Source of the DNA: Pseudomonas fluorescens
GTDB lineage: Bacteria > Pseudomonadota > Gammaproteobacteria > Pseudomonadales > Pseudomonadaceae
DNA length: 39,260 nt
Direction: 5' to 3'
Assembly: GCF_005938625.1 (NCBI RefSeq)
Contig: NZ_VCNJ01000012.1
Span: 1-39,260 of the forward strand
Shown here: in pieces, positions 15,873 through 23,636 of the stretch
Layout: every line of letters begins with the position of its first letter
Numbering within the stretch: the first letter of the stretch is position 1
Translations under genes and position numbers: made by a program
Notes under the pieces: generated by a model
What the model saw: the letters and a program-made list of their open reading frames with translations, nothing else
Databases searched by the model: none
Told to the model about the DNA's origin: nothing

Positions 15873-16886
15873 ATGAGTTACACATACGACCAACAAACCC
15901 TGCTTGAGCACTACGTGAAAAAGATCCTCGCCGCGCCGGTGTACGACATCGCGGTGCGCACGCCTTTGCAAGCGGCGCCGGCGCTGTCGGAGGCGCTGGG
16001 CAACCGGATTCTGCTCAAGCGTGAAGACCTGCAACCGACGTTTTCCTTCAAGATCCGTGGCGCCTACAACAAACTGGTGCAATTGAGTGATGAACAGAAG
16101 GCGCGCGGAGTGATCACCGCATCGGCCGGCAATCACGCGCAAGGCGTGGCGTTGGCCGCGCGCGAACTGGGGATCGCGGCGACCATCGTCATGCCAGCGA
16201 CAACGCCGGAATTGAAAGTGCTGGGTGTGCGCAGTCGTGGCGCTGAAGCGTTGCTGCACGGCGAGAGTTTCCCGTTCGCGCTGGCCCATGCGCTGCAATT
16301 GGCGGAACAAACCGGGCGCACCTTCGTGTCTCCGTTTGACGACCCGGAGGTGATCGCCGGGCAGGGCACAGTGGCAATGGAAATCCTCCGCCAGCATCAA
16401 GGCACCCTGGACGCGATCTTTATCCCGGTAGGTGGTGGCGGTCTGATCGCCGGCATCGCAGCCTACGTCAAATACCTGCGCCCGGAAGTGCGGATCATCG
16501 GCGTCGAATCGGAACACTCCGCGTGCCTGAAGGCCGCGCTCGAAGCCGATCAACGCGTCGTGCTGCCCAATGTCGGCACCTTCGCCGATGGCGTGGCGGT
16601 AGCGCAGATCGGCGCGTTCGGGTTTGAGGTTTGCCGCTTTTGCGTCGACGAGGTAATCACCGTCAGCAACGACGACCTTTGCGCGGCGATCAAGAACATC
16701 TACGACGATACCCGCTCGATCACCGAACCTTCCGGCGCTCTGGCCGTGGCGGGAATCAAGCAATACGTAGCGCGAACCGGGGTGCGCGAGCAGACATTCG
16801 TGGCGATCGACTCGGGCGCCAATATCAACTTCGACAGCCTGCGCCATGTCGCCGAGCGCGCCGCGTTGTGCGGCGTCTCGGCGTGA
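15873..16886 (+). CDS. ilvA: Threonine dehydratase (ammonia-lyase), short form
   Basis: This PLP enzyme converts L-threonine to 2-oxobutanoate and ammonia, the entry step to isoleucine. PLP Lys is K60 in FSFKIRGAYN, the phosphate loop is VGGGGLIAG, and ASAGNHAQGVA is the substrate loop. At 337 residues it consists of the catalytic domain only; the C-terminal ACT-like domain of the long biosynthetic enzyme is absent, so feedback inhibition by isoleucine through that domain is not expected. The N-terminus (LEHYVKKILAAPVYDIAVRT) nevertheless resembles biosynthetic IlvA. ATG 15873 is chosen because AAGGAG lies six bases before it; the ATG at 15867 abuts the ribosome site. The upstream leader peptide and attenuator support an isoleucine role. 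Pseudomonads often have a second, long IlvA elsewhere. Confidence 0.9.
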   Translation: MSYTYDQQTLLEHYVKKILAAPVYDIAVRTPLQAAPALSEALGNRILLKREDLQPTFSFKIRGAYNKLVQLSDEQKARGVITASAGNHAQGVALAARELGIAATIVMPATTPELKVLGVRSRGAEALLHGESFPFALAHALQLAEQTGRTFVSPFDDPEVIAGQGTVAMEILRQHQGTLDAIFIPVGGGGLIAGIAAYVKYLRPEVRIIGVESEHSACLKAALEADQRVVLPNVGTFADGVAVAQIGAFGFEVCRFCVDEVITVSNDDLCAAIKNIYDDTRSITEPSGALAVAGIKQYVARTGVREQTFVAIDSGANINFDSLRHVAERAALCGVSA

Positions 16887-16892
16887 AGCGGC

Positions 16893-17198
16893 TTACGGCA
16901 GCAACGGGCGCAGGAAGCTGCGCTCGTAGCTGACGATGAACTTCTTCTCGACCAGGCTGGCCACCAGTGCGGTGCTTTCCGGATCAGTCATCGCGATGTG
17001 CCGATAGCTTTCGTAATCCGCCAGTGACGGAAAACTGAACAGGCAATAAGCGATGTTGCTCGCGCCCTCGGACGGCAAAAAGTAGCCGTGATGCGTGCCG
17101 CCCAAGCGCTCGACGATGCCGAGCCAGGCCTTGGCGTAGGCCTCGAACTCGGGCAATTGGTATGGATCAATGACATATCGGACGTGGCAGGTAATCAA
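16893..17198 (-). CDS. NIPSNAP family protein
   Basis: The 101-residue protein fits the NIPSNAP dimeric alpha-beta barrel fold: ITCHVRYVIDPYQLPEFEAY at the start and GGTHHGYFLPSEGASNIAYC in the middle are typical. Its cellular role is not established. A GTG at 17207 gives a longer frame, but AAGGAG immediately abuts it. The TTG at 17198 sits seven bases after AAGGAG and produces the family-typical N-terminus MITCHVRY, so it is preferred. It is convergent with the dehydratase gene, with six bases between the two stops. Confidence 0.85.
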   Translation of the reverse strand: MITCHVRYVIDPYQLPEFEAYAKAWLGIVERLGGTHHGYFLPSEGASNIAYCLFSFPSLADYESYRHIAMTDPESTALVASLVEKKFIVSYERSFLRPLLP

Positions 17199-17219
17199 AC
17201 GAAGCACTCCTTGCTCGGG

Positions 17220-17705
17220 TTATTCCTGCAGGGCTGTACCGACTTTGTCCGACGCCGACCAGATGCGATAACGCACTTCGACGTCCGACGGCGCATACAC
17301 CACGACCGGCAACTTGCTGTTGTAACGCACCATGAAACCGTCACCAACGACCGGCACGAAGGCGCGTTTCTTCTGGCTGCCCGGCGGGCAGGCCATCATC
17401 GTGCTCATCGGGCCGATGACTTTTTCCAGGCGATAGAACGGATAACCCCAGCCTTCAAGATTCTTCTCATCGAGAACACCGCCCAAACGCTGGCGATTGC
17501 AATCCACTTCAAGGGTTTTGCCGGCGAGGATTTCCACCTGGAAGTTCTCTTCCTGCTCTTGCTTGGGCAAGTGAATGACCTGGCGGGTGAACCCGGCTTC
17601 AGCCTTCGGGTACGGCGCGACGTCTTCAAGCTTGGCGGCGTGGGCGAGGGTGGACAGGCTGGCGATGAACAGCCCGGTGGTCGCGTAAACGCGGAAAGAA
17701 CCCAT
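17220..17705 (-). CDS. eco: Ecotin, periplasmic serine-protease inhibitor
   Basis: Ecotin dimers inhibit trypsin-fold proteases such as neutrophil elastase and protect the cell surface. The 161-residue precursor has a signal peptide (about 1-23, cleaved near AHA-A). Family landmarks are [22 protein letters not shown], the reactive loop STMMACPPG with P1-P1' Met103-Met104, and [16 protein letters not shown]69 and C106 form the usual disulfide. ATG 17705 follows ACGGAGGCTTCC; the longer frame upstream has no support. The gene stands 21 bases before the NIPSNAP start on the same strand and could be co-transcribed with it. Confidence 0.95.
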   Translation of the reverse strand: MGSFRVYATTGLFIASLSTLAHAAKLEDVAPYPKAEAGFTRQVIHLPKQEQEENFQVEILAGKTLEVDCNRQRLGGVLDEKNLEGWGYPFYRLEKVIGPMSTMMACPPGSQKKRAFVPVVGDGFMVRYNSKLPVVVYAPSDVEVRYRIWSASDKVGTALQE

Positions 17706-17764
17706 GGAAGCCTCCGTGCGGGTGTAGGGTGGATGACGGGCATTCTTACCGTCATGGGCCGTGA

Positions 17765-17826
17765 TTGCAAACCAGCGACGAGTTGCAAATTGCAGTACCC
17801 GCCGAGGCCATTCTTGCAATTTGCAA
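17765..17826. promoter_or_regulatory. Cluster of TTGCAA palindromes
   Basis: In the 366-base gap between divergent ecotin and DUF1652 genes, TTGCAA occurs at 17765-17770, TTGCAAATTGCA at 17783-17794 and TTGCAATTTGCAA at 17814-17826. The two palindromes are 31 bases apart, about three helical turns, which suits a dimeric regulator on one DNA face. No regulator is identified. The rest of the gap (17830-18072) shows no gene. Confidence 0.45.
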
Positions 17827-18072
17827 GTAGCCAAATACTGGCACCGCCGCCAAGTGCTTGATTTCATGAGGGTGAAAATGAACCGATGAAAGGCACGCTT
17901 TATGCGTCTTTTCAGTGCGGCGCACCGGCCTTGGGCGCCTACACTCCAATGGGCATTTCGCAGTACCACCGCTTGTCGCACCAGGGAAACAGCGGGGACA
18001 CACCCGTGCAGGCGCAGCAACGGTCAGCGTGAATACTTGATTGGCATCTCACAGTAAGGAGAGGGTTTCGCC

Positions 18073-18342
18073 ATGTTTCTGTCTGCCTTGGAACTACGCA
18101 ATATCATTGAAAGCAGTTTTCTGCCGAAACGCTGCCAGTGCACGCTGTCGCCGGACTTGTCGATGACCGTCAAGGTTTTCGGCGATCACCAGACCGATCA
18201 GGTCGATCTGCTGGTCAGTGGCATCGACGCCAGCCACCTCAATGGCTGTCGTGAAATCAACGAACTGATCGCCGGGCTGCGCTCGGATCTGAACCAGCAA
18301 ACTGTGCAACATCACTACAGCCCACGCTCCAGAGTCGTTTAA
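18073..18342 (+). CDS. DUF1652 protein
   Basis: The 89-residue protein starts MFLSALELRNIIESSFLPKRCQCTL and continues with MTVKVF...DLLVSGI and INELIAGLRSDL, the full pattern of the Pseudomonas DUF1652 family. It is cytosolic in appearance and its role is unknown. GTAAGGAGAGGGTTTCGCC precedes the ATG, a strong ribosome site. Its stop overlaps the stop of the convergent membrane-protein gene in the shared TTAA at 18339-18342. Confidence 0.9.
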   Translation: MFLSALELRNIIESSFLPKRCQCTLSPDLSMTVKVFGDHQTDQVDLLVSGIDASHLNGCREINELIAGLRSDLNQQTVQHHYSPRSRVV

Positions 18343-18737
18343 CGCACCGTTTCACCCAGTTCGACCGTCACGCGCCGGGCCTGCACAAAGCCAAGGCCCA
18401 GCGCGAACTCGACCAGCACCGCGAGCAAAATCCCGGGGCCGGCATGACCGTTCAGCCATTCCGCAAACCCCAACACCGCCAAACCAAAACAACCGACGAT
18501 AAACCCGTTGCTCAGCGCATTGCGCCCTAGCGACGGCGGTGCGTTGCGCACCAGATAAAACATCACTCCCAACGCCGCAAACAACACCGCACTGCGCCGC
18601 GCGACAAACCCGGCAGCGTCGGAGTACTCGATGCTCCAGATCGCAAGCAGCATGTCCGGGACAAAGCCCCAGGCCAACGCCAGCAAAAAACACAACGAAC
18701 AAGTGAAACCCGACAACGTGCGAAACGACAACTGCAT
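18339..18737 (-). CDS. Four-helix membrane protein, unknown
   Basis: The 132-residue protein has four hydrophobic helices: about 7-30 (LSGFTCSLCFLLALAWGFV), 45-62 (ARRSAVLFAALGVMFYLV), 75-92 (NGFIVGCFGLAVLGFAEWL) and 98-117 (PGILLAVLVEFALGLGFV). ATG 18737 follows CAAGGATTCGCC, a good ribosome site; the longer frame upstream adds an unlikely Arg-rich leader. The inner membrane is the expected location. No family is recognised with confidence. It converges on DUF1652 with a four-base overlap of the 3' ends. Confidence 0.75.
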   Translation of the reverse strand: MQLSFRTLSGFTCSLCFLLALAWGFVPDMLLAIWSIEYSDAAGFVARRSAVLFAALGVMFYLVRNAPPSLGRNALSNGFIVGCFGLAVLGFAEWLNGHAGPGILLAVLVEFALGLGFVQARRVTVELGETVR

Positions 18738-18826
18738 GGCGAATCCTTGCGGCAGTGAGGAGGGCTCCGAGCATAACCGCCGAAACTCCCCACGCCTACC
18801 GCAAACCCGCAAATCAGACGTTTCTG

Positions 18827-19096
18827 TCAGTTCTGGAAGTTGCACGCGTCAGACAATTTCCGATAACTGATTTCCTCAGGCTTACCGGCGTTGTCGATGT
18901 ACTTCATATCGGCCGTAACCACTTTGCACAGTTGCGTTGGCGGCTCGGTCAACGACACCACTTTGGCCACATGCAGCGGCATGCCGTACTCATACGGCAC
19001 GGCTTTGGACGTGGCAGAGGTGTCATTGGCCTGGGCCAGCCCGGCGAACGCGGTGCAGGCGAGGGCGGCGGTGAGCAATAAAGGACGAATGTTCAT
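18827..19096 (-). CDS. DUF2790 periplasmic protein
   Basis: The 89-residue precursor has a signal peptide MNIRPLLLTAALACTAFAGL ending near AQA, leaving a small exported protein. The mature part YEYGMPLHVAKVVSLTEPP...CKVVTADMKYIDNAG...SYRKLSDAC is characteristic of DUF2790, small Pseudomonas proteins of unknown role. Two Cys may form a disulfide. ATG 19096 is chosen because it opens the signal peptide; the frame extends upstream only as low-complexity sequence. Confidence 0.88.
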   Translation of the reverse strand: MNIRPLLLTAALACTAFAGLAQANDTSATSKAVPYEYGMPLHVAKVVSLTEPPTQLCKVVTADMKYIDNAGKPEEISYRKLSDACNFQN

Positions 19097-19591
19097 GAAA
19101 GGACTCCCGAGTGGCGGTTCTAGAGTTCGGCGTGATGCACCCGAACCTGCCGCACTGGGCAACAGCCAGAATGGCTGAGGGCGTGCGGTTCAGTAGAGTT
19201 TTTGACCACGGCGTTAAGGGATGGTTAACCGAGCTGAACGCCGGCTGTCAGGGAGTGCGGCGGTTTTCTCAGGAAGGTTTGGCGAATTCCTACAAAGGCT
19301 GGTGCCTTGTCTGCTTTCGGCGGCTGGAGCGGGGCGGTTATTGTCGGTTGCCGCTGCAAAATCAGTGGTTCGGGTTTGGTCACCTGAGAAAAGTTCATTG
19401 CATATGTGCCATCATTTGCACCGTTCGGATTTCACGATCCGTGAAGTGCATAGCTGTGGCGGCTGTGTGCAGGACGCCTTCGGGCGAGCTGAGTTTGAAC
19501 TGTTCTCGGTTGACCAAGCCTGTACACGGCCGCCTCCCACCGTTTGGTCACGGCTATGGCGGTTACCTTCTAATACAGTTGAGTAATCAAA
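19097..19591. other. Gene-poor region before the 98-aa ORF
   Basis: Plus-strand frames here (for example 19221-19586) lack a ribosome site and a coherent protein pattern and are not called. TGACCAA (19511-19517) and TTGGTCA (19544-19550) form an inverted repeat shortly upstream of the ORF at 19592. The stretch may be a long 5' leader of that ORF; I see no promoter that I would defend. Confidence 0.4.
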
Positions 19592-19888
19592 ATGCCAATA
19601 ATTAAACTGCTACAAAACCGCTATCTCCCCCTCAGCAGCAACGTCACCGAAACCCCGACACTGCTCATCGACACCCAAGCCAACCCGAAAGACATCCTCG
19701 AAGCTGCCGTCCAGCGCATCCGCGCCGCCGCCGACCTGCTCGAAACCCTGCATTGCCTGTGCTTCAAGCACGCCGACGTGCAAGACATTCCACACATTAC
19801 CCATGCGCTTTACCTGCTGACGCAGGATGGCAATGATTTGCTGCAGGTGGCGCAGCAGCAAATGTTGAACTGGAAAGCGCCTGCCTGA
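19592..19888 (+). CDS. 98-aa hypothetical, DUF3077/DUF6124-like layout
   Basis: The protein has a short variable N-terminus (MPIIKLLQNRYLPLSS), then two or three amphipathic helices (DILEAAVQRIRAAADLLETLH and HALYLLTQDGNDLLQVAQQQML). This layout resembles small Pseudomonas proteins placed in DUF3077/DUF6124, which are often called only hypothetical; the match is tentative. The ribosome site (TTGAGTAATCAAA) is weak. It is convergent with the immunity array, and the terminator at 19899-19930 lies between them. Confidence 0.6.
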   Translation: MPIIKLLQNRYLPLSSNVTETPTLLIDTQANPKDILEAAVQRIRAAADLLETLHCLCFKHADVQDIPHITHALYLLTQDGNDLLQVAQQQMLNWKAPA

Positions 19889-19898
19889 GTTCACCCTC

Positions 19899-19930
19899 AA
19901 AAAAGCCTGCCGTCGAAAGAGGGCAGGCTG
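19899..19930 (-). terminator. Rho-independent terminator of the immunity array
   Basis: Read on the minus strand, AGCCTGCC and GGCAGGCT flank a nine- to ten-base loop and six T follow. It lies 30 bases after the stop of the last PoNi-like gene and closes the type VI island. Confidence 0.85.
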
Positions 19931-19959
19931 AGTGGTGGATGGCGTGGCATTGGAAAAGC

Positions 19960-20730
19960 TCATTGTGGTTGCTGGCTGCGAGCGTATTCGACCAGATCCT
20001 TGGGGTAGACCATGTGATCGATTTTGCTGTCGTCTATACCGTATAGAAATGCAATTGCTCCAGCCTCTATAGCCCAGTAACCGACGTAGTTTCCATTTTC
20101 TCCCTGCAGATGTAAGTCGTGCCATGGGGCTTGTTCAAATGCTGAATACCATTGGCAGCAGTATTGCTCTAGGCGCGAGGATGCTTCCTCTTTGCTGTCT
20201 GCGTAGATGGCCTGAACTAAAGGGGTATAGATATCGTGAAACCATTGGTCCACATCTTTTCTGTCGGGAAATAGTTTAATTAGCAGGTCTTCAAGTAAAG
20301 TATCACTGCCGACATAGCCCGCATCGTCCATTAGTTTTACAAAGCGCTTAAGAAGGTCGGTACGATGCAGTAATGCACAGAAGCCTATAACTTGTACGCA
20401 CTCTTCATATAGGTAGGGCCAGTCATCAATCGCGAGTGGTGATATTTCAGGAGTGTTTTCGAATATCGCAAGTTTTGCTTGTCTGGTCTCGTACTTGTCA
20501 ATCAAGTCACTTAAGAGGGGAGGTAGTGAAGTGATCTCTTCGCCCGCAGTATAAGCCGCCAAAAGCCTGTCAAGCGCGAGTTTTTGCAAATGCCGAGAGC
20601 GAAGTGCTGCCTCTTCCTCAGGGGAGTCTGACTCAAAGGTGTTTGTTTTCAAGAAATCTATAACTTCGTCGTGCTCTCTCAGGAAGTTCTTGTAATGAGT
20701 CTCGCTGAAGAATTTTTGTCTATTTTTCAT
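19960..20730 (-). CDS. PoNi-like immunity protein E (last of the array)
   Basis: This 256-residue cytosolic protein is a PoNi-type (DUF1910 plus DUF1911) paralog. Landmarks are YTAGEEI, SPLAIDDWPYLYEECVQV, LLHRTDLLKRFV, DVDQWFHDIYTPLVQAIYAD, QAPWHD, GYWAIEAGAIAFLYGIDDSK and YPKDLVEYAR. PoNi proteins bind and block PoNe DNase toxins. It ends shortly after YARSQQPQ and lacks the 60-residue C-terminal tail of paralogs A and B. ATG 20730 follows GGAGGTGTAGAGGC. It lies 81 bases after paralog D; the gap holds a decayed tail. It probably protects against a variant toxin, or is an evolving spare copy. Confidence 0.85.
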   Translation of the reverse strand: MKNRQKFFSETHYKNFLREHDEVIDFLKTNTFESDSPEEEAALRSRHLQKLALDRLLAAYTAGEEITSLPPLLSDLIDKYETRQAKLAIFENTPEISPLAIDDWPYLYEECVQVIGFCALLHRTDLLKRFVKLMDDAGYVGSDTLLEDLLIKLFPDRKDVDQWFHDIYTPLVQAIYADSKEEASSRLEQYCCQWYSAFEQAPWHDLHLQGENGNYVGYWAIEAGAIAFLYGIDDSKIDHMVYPKDLVEYARSQQPQ

Positions 20731-20751
20731 GCCTCTACACCTCCACTTGCT

Positions 20752-20821
20752 TTAGTCGGTTTGCGCCGGCGTAAACCAATTTCCTGTCATGACTACAGGG
20801 TAGGCCAGCATCTAAACGGGC
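20752..20821 (-). pseudogene. Decayed remnant of a PoNi C-terminal tail
   Basis: After the stop of paralog D the minus strand encodes, in one frame, ARLDAGLPCS and, one base later in the next frame, MTGNWFTPAQTD. In intact paralogs these are contiguous: ARVDSGQPCSMTGYWFTPAQ in A and ARVDAGQPCSKTGYWFTPAK in B. Two frame changes and loss of the last 30 or so residues therefore separate D from its former tail. Confidence 0.8.
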
Positions 20822-21603
20822 GCCCTTGGATTATTAGAAAGTTGATGGTTTCTGGCATATTCGACCAAATCCTTAGGGTAGATCATGTGATCTATTTTGC
20901 TGTCATCGATGCCGTATAAGTAAGCAATGGCACCCGCTTCGAAAGCCCAATATCCGACGTAACTTCCTTCCTCGCCGTCGTGGTGCGTGTCATGCCATGG
21001 TGCCTGCTCAAAGGCGGAATACCAGTTCTCGCAGTAATTGCTTAGAAATCTGGATGCCTCATTCCTATCTTCAGCGTAAATGGCCTGTATCAGCGGCGTG
21101 GAGACATCGTGATACCACTGATCGATATCCGCCCGCTCAGGTAACACCTTGATCAATAAGTCCTCGTACAGAGTATCCGTATGGGCATATCCCGCACTAT
21201 CGATTAAAAAGACAAAACGCTTTAGCAAATCAGTGCGATGCAACATGATGCACAGGCTTATGACTTGCAGGCACTCTTCATATTCATCTGGCCAGTCATC
21301 AATAATCAGAGGAGTGATGTTAGGTATCTGCTCATAAGTGGCCTGGTATTTCTGGAGTTTTTCATAACTGGCAATCAACAATTCCAGAAGCTGAACCAGA
21401 CTTTGTATGTCCTCTCCAGCGGTGTGGAGCATAAAGACGTGCTCCAAGTGGAGGTTTTTAAAATTCCTGGCTCGTAGAGACTTCTCTTGTTCAGGAGAGT
21501 CTGCTGTGAATAGTTTGTCCTTCCAGAATTCAAATTCTTCGTCGTAGTTTGTCAGGAAATTGTCGTAACGTAATTCAGTAAGATATTTCTGCCGTATTTT
21601 CAA
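20812..21603 (-). CDS. PoNi-like immunity protein D, tail lost
   Basis: The 263-residue paralog has the same core: YDNFLTNYDEEFEFWKDKLF at the start, LLHRTDLLKRFV, DIDQWYHDVSTPLIQAIYAE, FEQAPWHDTHHDGEEGSYV, IAYLYGIDDSKIDHMIYPK. The start is TTG at 21603, aligned exactly with the ATG of the other copies (MKIRQKY), behind a weak GGACATAACAC. The frame ends with NNPRAPV because a frame change puts the old tail out of frame (see 20752-20821). It is more diverged than A, B and E, so it is probably an older or differently selected copy. It follows C by 34 bases. Confidence 0.85.
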   Translation of the reverse strand: MKIRQKYLTELRYDNFLTNYDEEFEFWKDKLFTADSPEQEKSLRARNFKNLHLEHVFMLHTAGEDIQSLVQLLELLIASYEKLQKYQATYEQIPNITPLIIDDWPDEYEECLQVISLCIMLHRTDLLKRFVFLIDSAGYAHTDTLYEDLLIKVLPERADIDQWYHDVSTPLIQAIYAEDRNEASRFLSNYCENWYSAFEQAPWHDTHHDGEEGSYVGYWAFEAGAIAYLYGIDDSKIDHMIYPKDLVEYARNHQLSNNPRAPV

Positions 21604-21637
21604 GTGTTATGTCCGTGACGAATATCGTAGTTTAGAG

Positions 21638-22411
21638 TTAGGGCTTTATGGTTTGCGATCTCGCGTACTCGACCAGATCCTTGGGGTAGACCATGTGATC
21701 GATTTTGCTGTCGTTGATGCCATACAGAAACGCTACAGCCCCAGCTTCCAGAGCCCAATAACCAAAGTAACTGCCTTCGTCACCCTGTTTGTGCGAATCA
21801 TGCCACGGAGCTTGCTTGAATGCCGGATACCAACTTTCGCAGTAATTTTTTAATAGATTTGAAGCTTCGTCTTTATCTTCTTCGTAGATGGCTAGGACGA
21901 GGGGGGTGTAGACGTCGTGGTACCAACGGTCAACATCGTATCGATCCGGTAAAAGCTTGCAAAGAAGGTCCTCATATAGCGTGTCGTCGCCGGCGTACCC
22001 TGCAGGATCAATAAGTGCAACAAAGCGTTTTAGTAAATCGGTACGATGGAGAAGTATGCATAAACTAAATACTTGAACGCATTCTTCGTACTGATCTAAC
22101 CAATCATCAATGGTTAACGGTGTTATGTTCGGACTGCCTTCATGGATAGCCAGTTTTTCTTGAAGTATTTCGTAGCCGTCGACAAGACTTTCCACCAATG
22201 GGATTAGAGTGTCTATTTCATTTCCGGCTGTATAGCGGATAAGTATTTCTTTGAGTATCAATTTTTGGAAGTGACGAGCTCTCAGAGACTTTTCTTGTTT
22301 CTCTGAGTCCGCCTGAAAAGTATTATCTCTAAAGAAAAAATTTGTCTTTTCCTTGTTTCTGAAGAAATTAGAATAGCGTGCCTCGCTCAAGAACTTCTGC
22401 CGTGTACTCAT
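21638..22411 (-). CDS. PoNi-like immunity protein C
   Basis: The 257-residue paralog starts MSTRQKFLSEARYSNFF and carries TAGNEIDTLIPLVESLVDGY, LLHRTDLLKRFVALIDPAGY, DVDRWYHDVYTPLVLAIYEE, FKQAPWHDSHKQGDEGSYF and FLYGINDSKIDHMVYPKDLV. ATG 22411 follows AGGAAGAGAATCGAT; the open frame continues upstream into the 3' end of the DUF3396 gene, but that extension is only overlap. No C-terminal tail or visible remnant of one follows. It lies 31 bases after the DUF3396 gene on the same strand, so it is part of the same message. Confidence 0.85.
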   Translation of the reverse strand: MSTRQKFLSEARYSNFFRNKEKTNFFFRDNTFQADSEKQEKSLRARHFQKLILKEILIRYTAGNEIDTLIPLVESLVDGYEILQEKLAIHEGSPNITPLTIDDWLDQYEECVQVFSLCILLHRTDLLKRFVALIDPAGYAGDDTLYEDLLCKLLPDRYDVDRWYHDVYTPLVLAIYEEDKDEASNLLKNYCESWYPAFKQAPWHDSHKQGDEGSYFGYWALEAGAVAFLYGINDSKIDHMVYPKDLVEYARSQTIKP

Positions 22412-22442
22412 ATCGATTCTCTTCCTGAAAGCCCCGGTGCCT

Positions 22443-23465
22443 CTATTCTTCAAACTGGATGCCTTCTTGAGGGCACAGTTTTCCAGACTCGACATAACTT
22501 GGATTAGCGATAGTGTCTTCTCGGTCAAATCGAGCATACCATTGCGCGGAGCTTTCTTTTTCGAAGCAGTTCCCGTGTGGAGAGTAGGTATGCAACTGAC
22601 TAGGTGTAGGAATGCGGAGTGATTTAACTATTTCATTGACGACTAAGTAAGAAGGTGGCGCGCCGTCCTCGATTGCACCGAGCTGAGGATGATCTCCGGC
22701 GCGGATGATCAAGCCGCGACTGTATCGCTCTATATAAACATCGTCGCGACCTTTAAACGATTGACGTAGAGCATCCTCTCCACCAAGTTGCTGCACAAAA
22801 TGATCACCTAACACAGTTTGCCAATTCACCCCTTTGATAGAGTCAATAAGGTGGATAGTCAAACTATGTGGCATTGAGTCAACCTCAAGCCCCAAGTAAC
22901 GTCGGGCGAGTTCAAACTCTATTGGCAAATAGCTATCGAAATCATAAGGAAGAATTGTTGATAAGCCACCATACCCGTGTTCTGCATTGATTTTTGAACT
23001 CAGAAAATCTATCCAGTGATTGTATCGAGATGACCCGAGTTCGGTGGTTATAAACTGCCAAGGAAGTACGATTTTTATATATGATCGAGCATGGTCGCCG
23101 TGCAATTCCCGGCTGTTCATGGCTGAAATTCCGTAGTCTTCAGCTTGATACATGCTTGCGGCGCTGGTTAATTGCCATTCGTATTGATCATGCGGGCCTG
23201 AACGGATTATTTTTTCTACAGTCTTTTCAAAATTTTGCGATGTAAGCTTGGTGTGTTTGTCTTTGATCTGGCCTTTTAAGTGAGTGCCGAATTCTTGGTA
23301 AAAGGCCCGAAAACAATCCATTACAGCTATTTTAACGTCAGTGGTGTAACCACCTTTGAAGTAAAGTGTAGCGATCACGCCGAGCTTGACTGCTGATGTT
23401 CCGTCTGAAAGCCTAAATGACAAATCTTCGGCGTAATTTTCGAGGTTTTTAATTTTGTCGTTCAC
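22443..23465 (-). CDS. DUF3396 type VI immunity family protein
   Basis: The 340-residue protein is unrelated to its PoNi neighbours. The pattern fits DUF3396: WINFL-like N-terminal alpha/beta part with FYQEFG, central ELARRYLGLEVDS, then VNWQTVLGDHFVQQLGG, YSRGLIIRAGDHPQLGAIE and YLVVNEIVKSLRIPTPSQL near the end. This family is often labelled type VI immunity because it sits beside T6SS toxins. A GTG at 23465 with AGGGGCGAG upstream is the start. It stands between PoNi copies B and C, with no toxin of its own nearby, so it is probably an orphan immunity gene against a different toxin, for example a Tox-REase-5 type. The partner is inference. Confidence 0.75.
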   Translation of the reverse strand: MNDKIKNLENYAEDLSFRLSDGTSAVKLGVIATLYFKGGYTTDVKIAVMDCFRAFYQEFGTHLKGQIKDKHTKLTSQNFEKTVEKIIRSGPHDQYEWQLTSAASMYQAEDYGISAMNSRELHGDHARSYIKIVLPWQFITTELGSSRYNHWIDFLSSKINAEHGYGGLSTILPYDFDSYLPIEFELARRYLGLEVDSMPHSLTIHLIDSIKGVNWQTVLGDHFVQQLGGEDALRQSFKGRDDVYIERYSRGLIIRAGDHPQLGAIEDGAPPSYLVVNEIVKSLRIPTPSQLHTYSPHGNCFEKESSAQWYARFDREDTIANPSYVESGKLCPQEGIQFEE

Positions 23466-23595
23466 GACGGTTCTCGCCCCTTAGATCGGATGGTAATAGC
23501 TTGCCTTGGCGCTAGCATGCCCTGAATTCGATTTATCAACAGACGGTACGGGTTTTTAAGTCTTCTATTTATTTTGTCTTTTTATAAGTACTTGT

Positions 23596-23619
23596 TCAGA
23601 GTCTGACGATGAACTCTGA
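23596..23619. other. Short hairpin between PoNi B and the DUF3396 gene
   Basis: TCAGAGT and ACTCTGA (23596-23602, 23613-23619) pair around a ten-base loop. The flanking sequence CTGAGCGAGTAG just after the PoNi B stop is shared with the hairpin after PoNi A (24696-24729), so it belongs to the duplicated unit. No T run is present. Confidence 0.5.
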
Positions 23620-23636
23620 GCGAGTAGCAGGACTGC

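Noticed and set aside
17838..17865. Sigma-54 promoter near CTGGCACCGCCGCCAAGTGCTT
   Set aside because: Ten bases after the GG pair there is AA, not GC; the spacing does not fit the -24/-12 rule.
19221..19586. Protein-coding gene upstream of the 98-aa ORF
   Set aside because: It has a mixed Cys/Pro/Arg composition, no ribosome site and no recognisable fold; the region reads better as a leader.
22412..22537. 42-residue N-terminal extension of PoNi paralog C
   Set aside because: The extension overlaps the DUF3396 gene end, has no counterpart in other paralogs, and the inner ATG has a good ribosome site.
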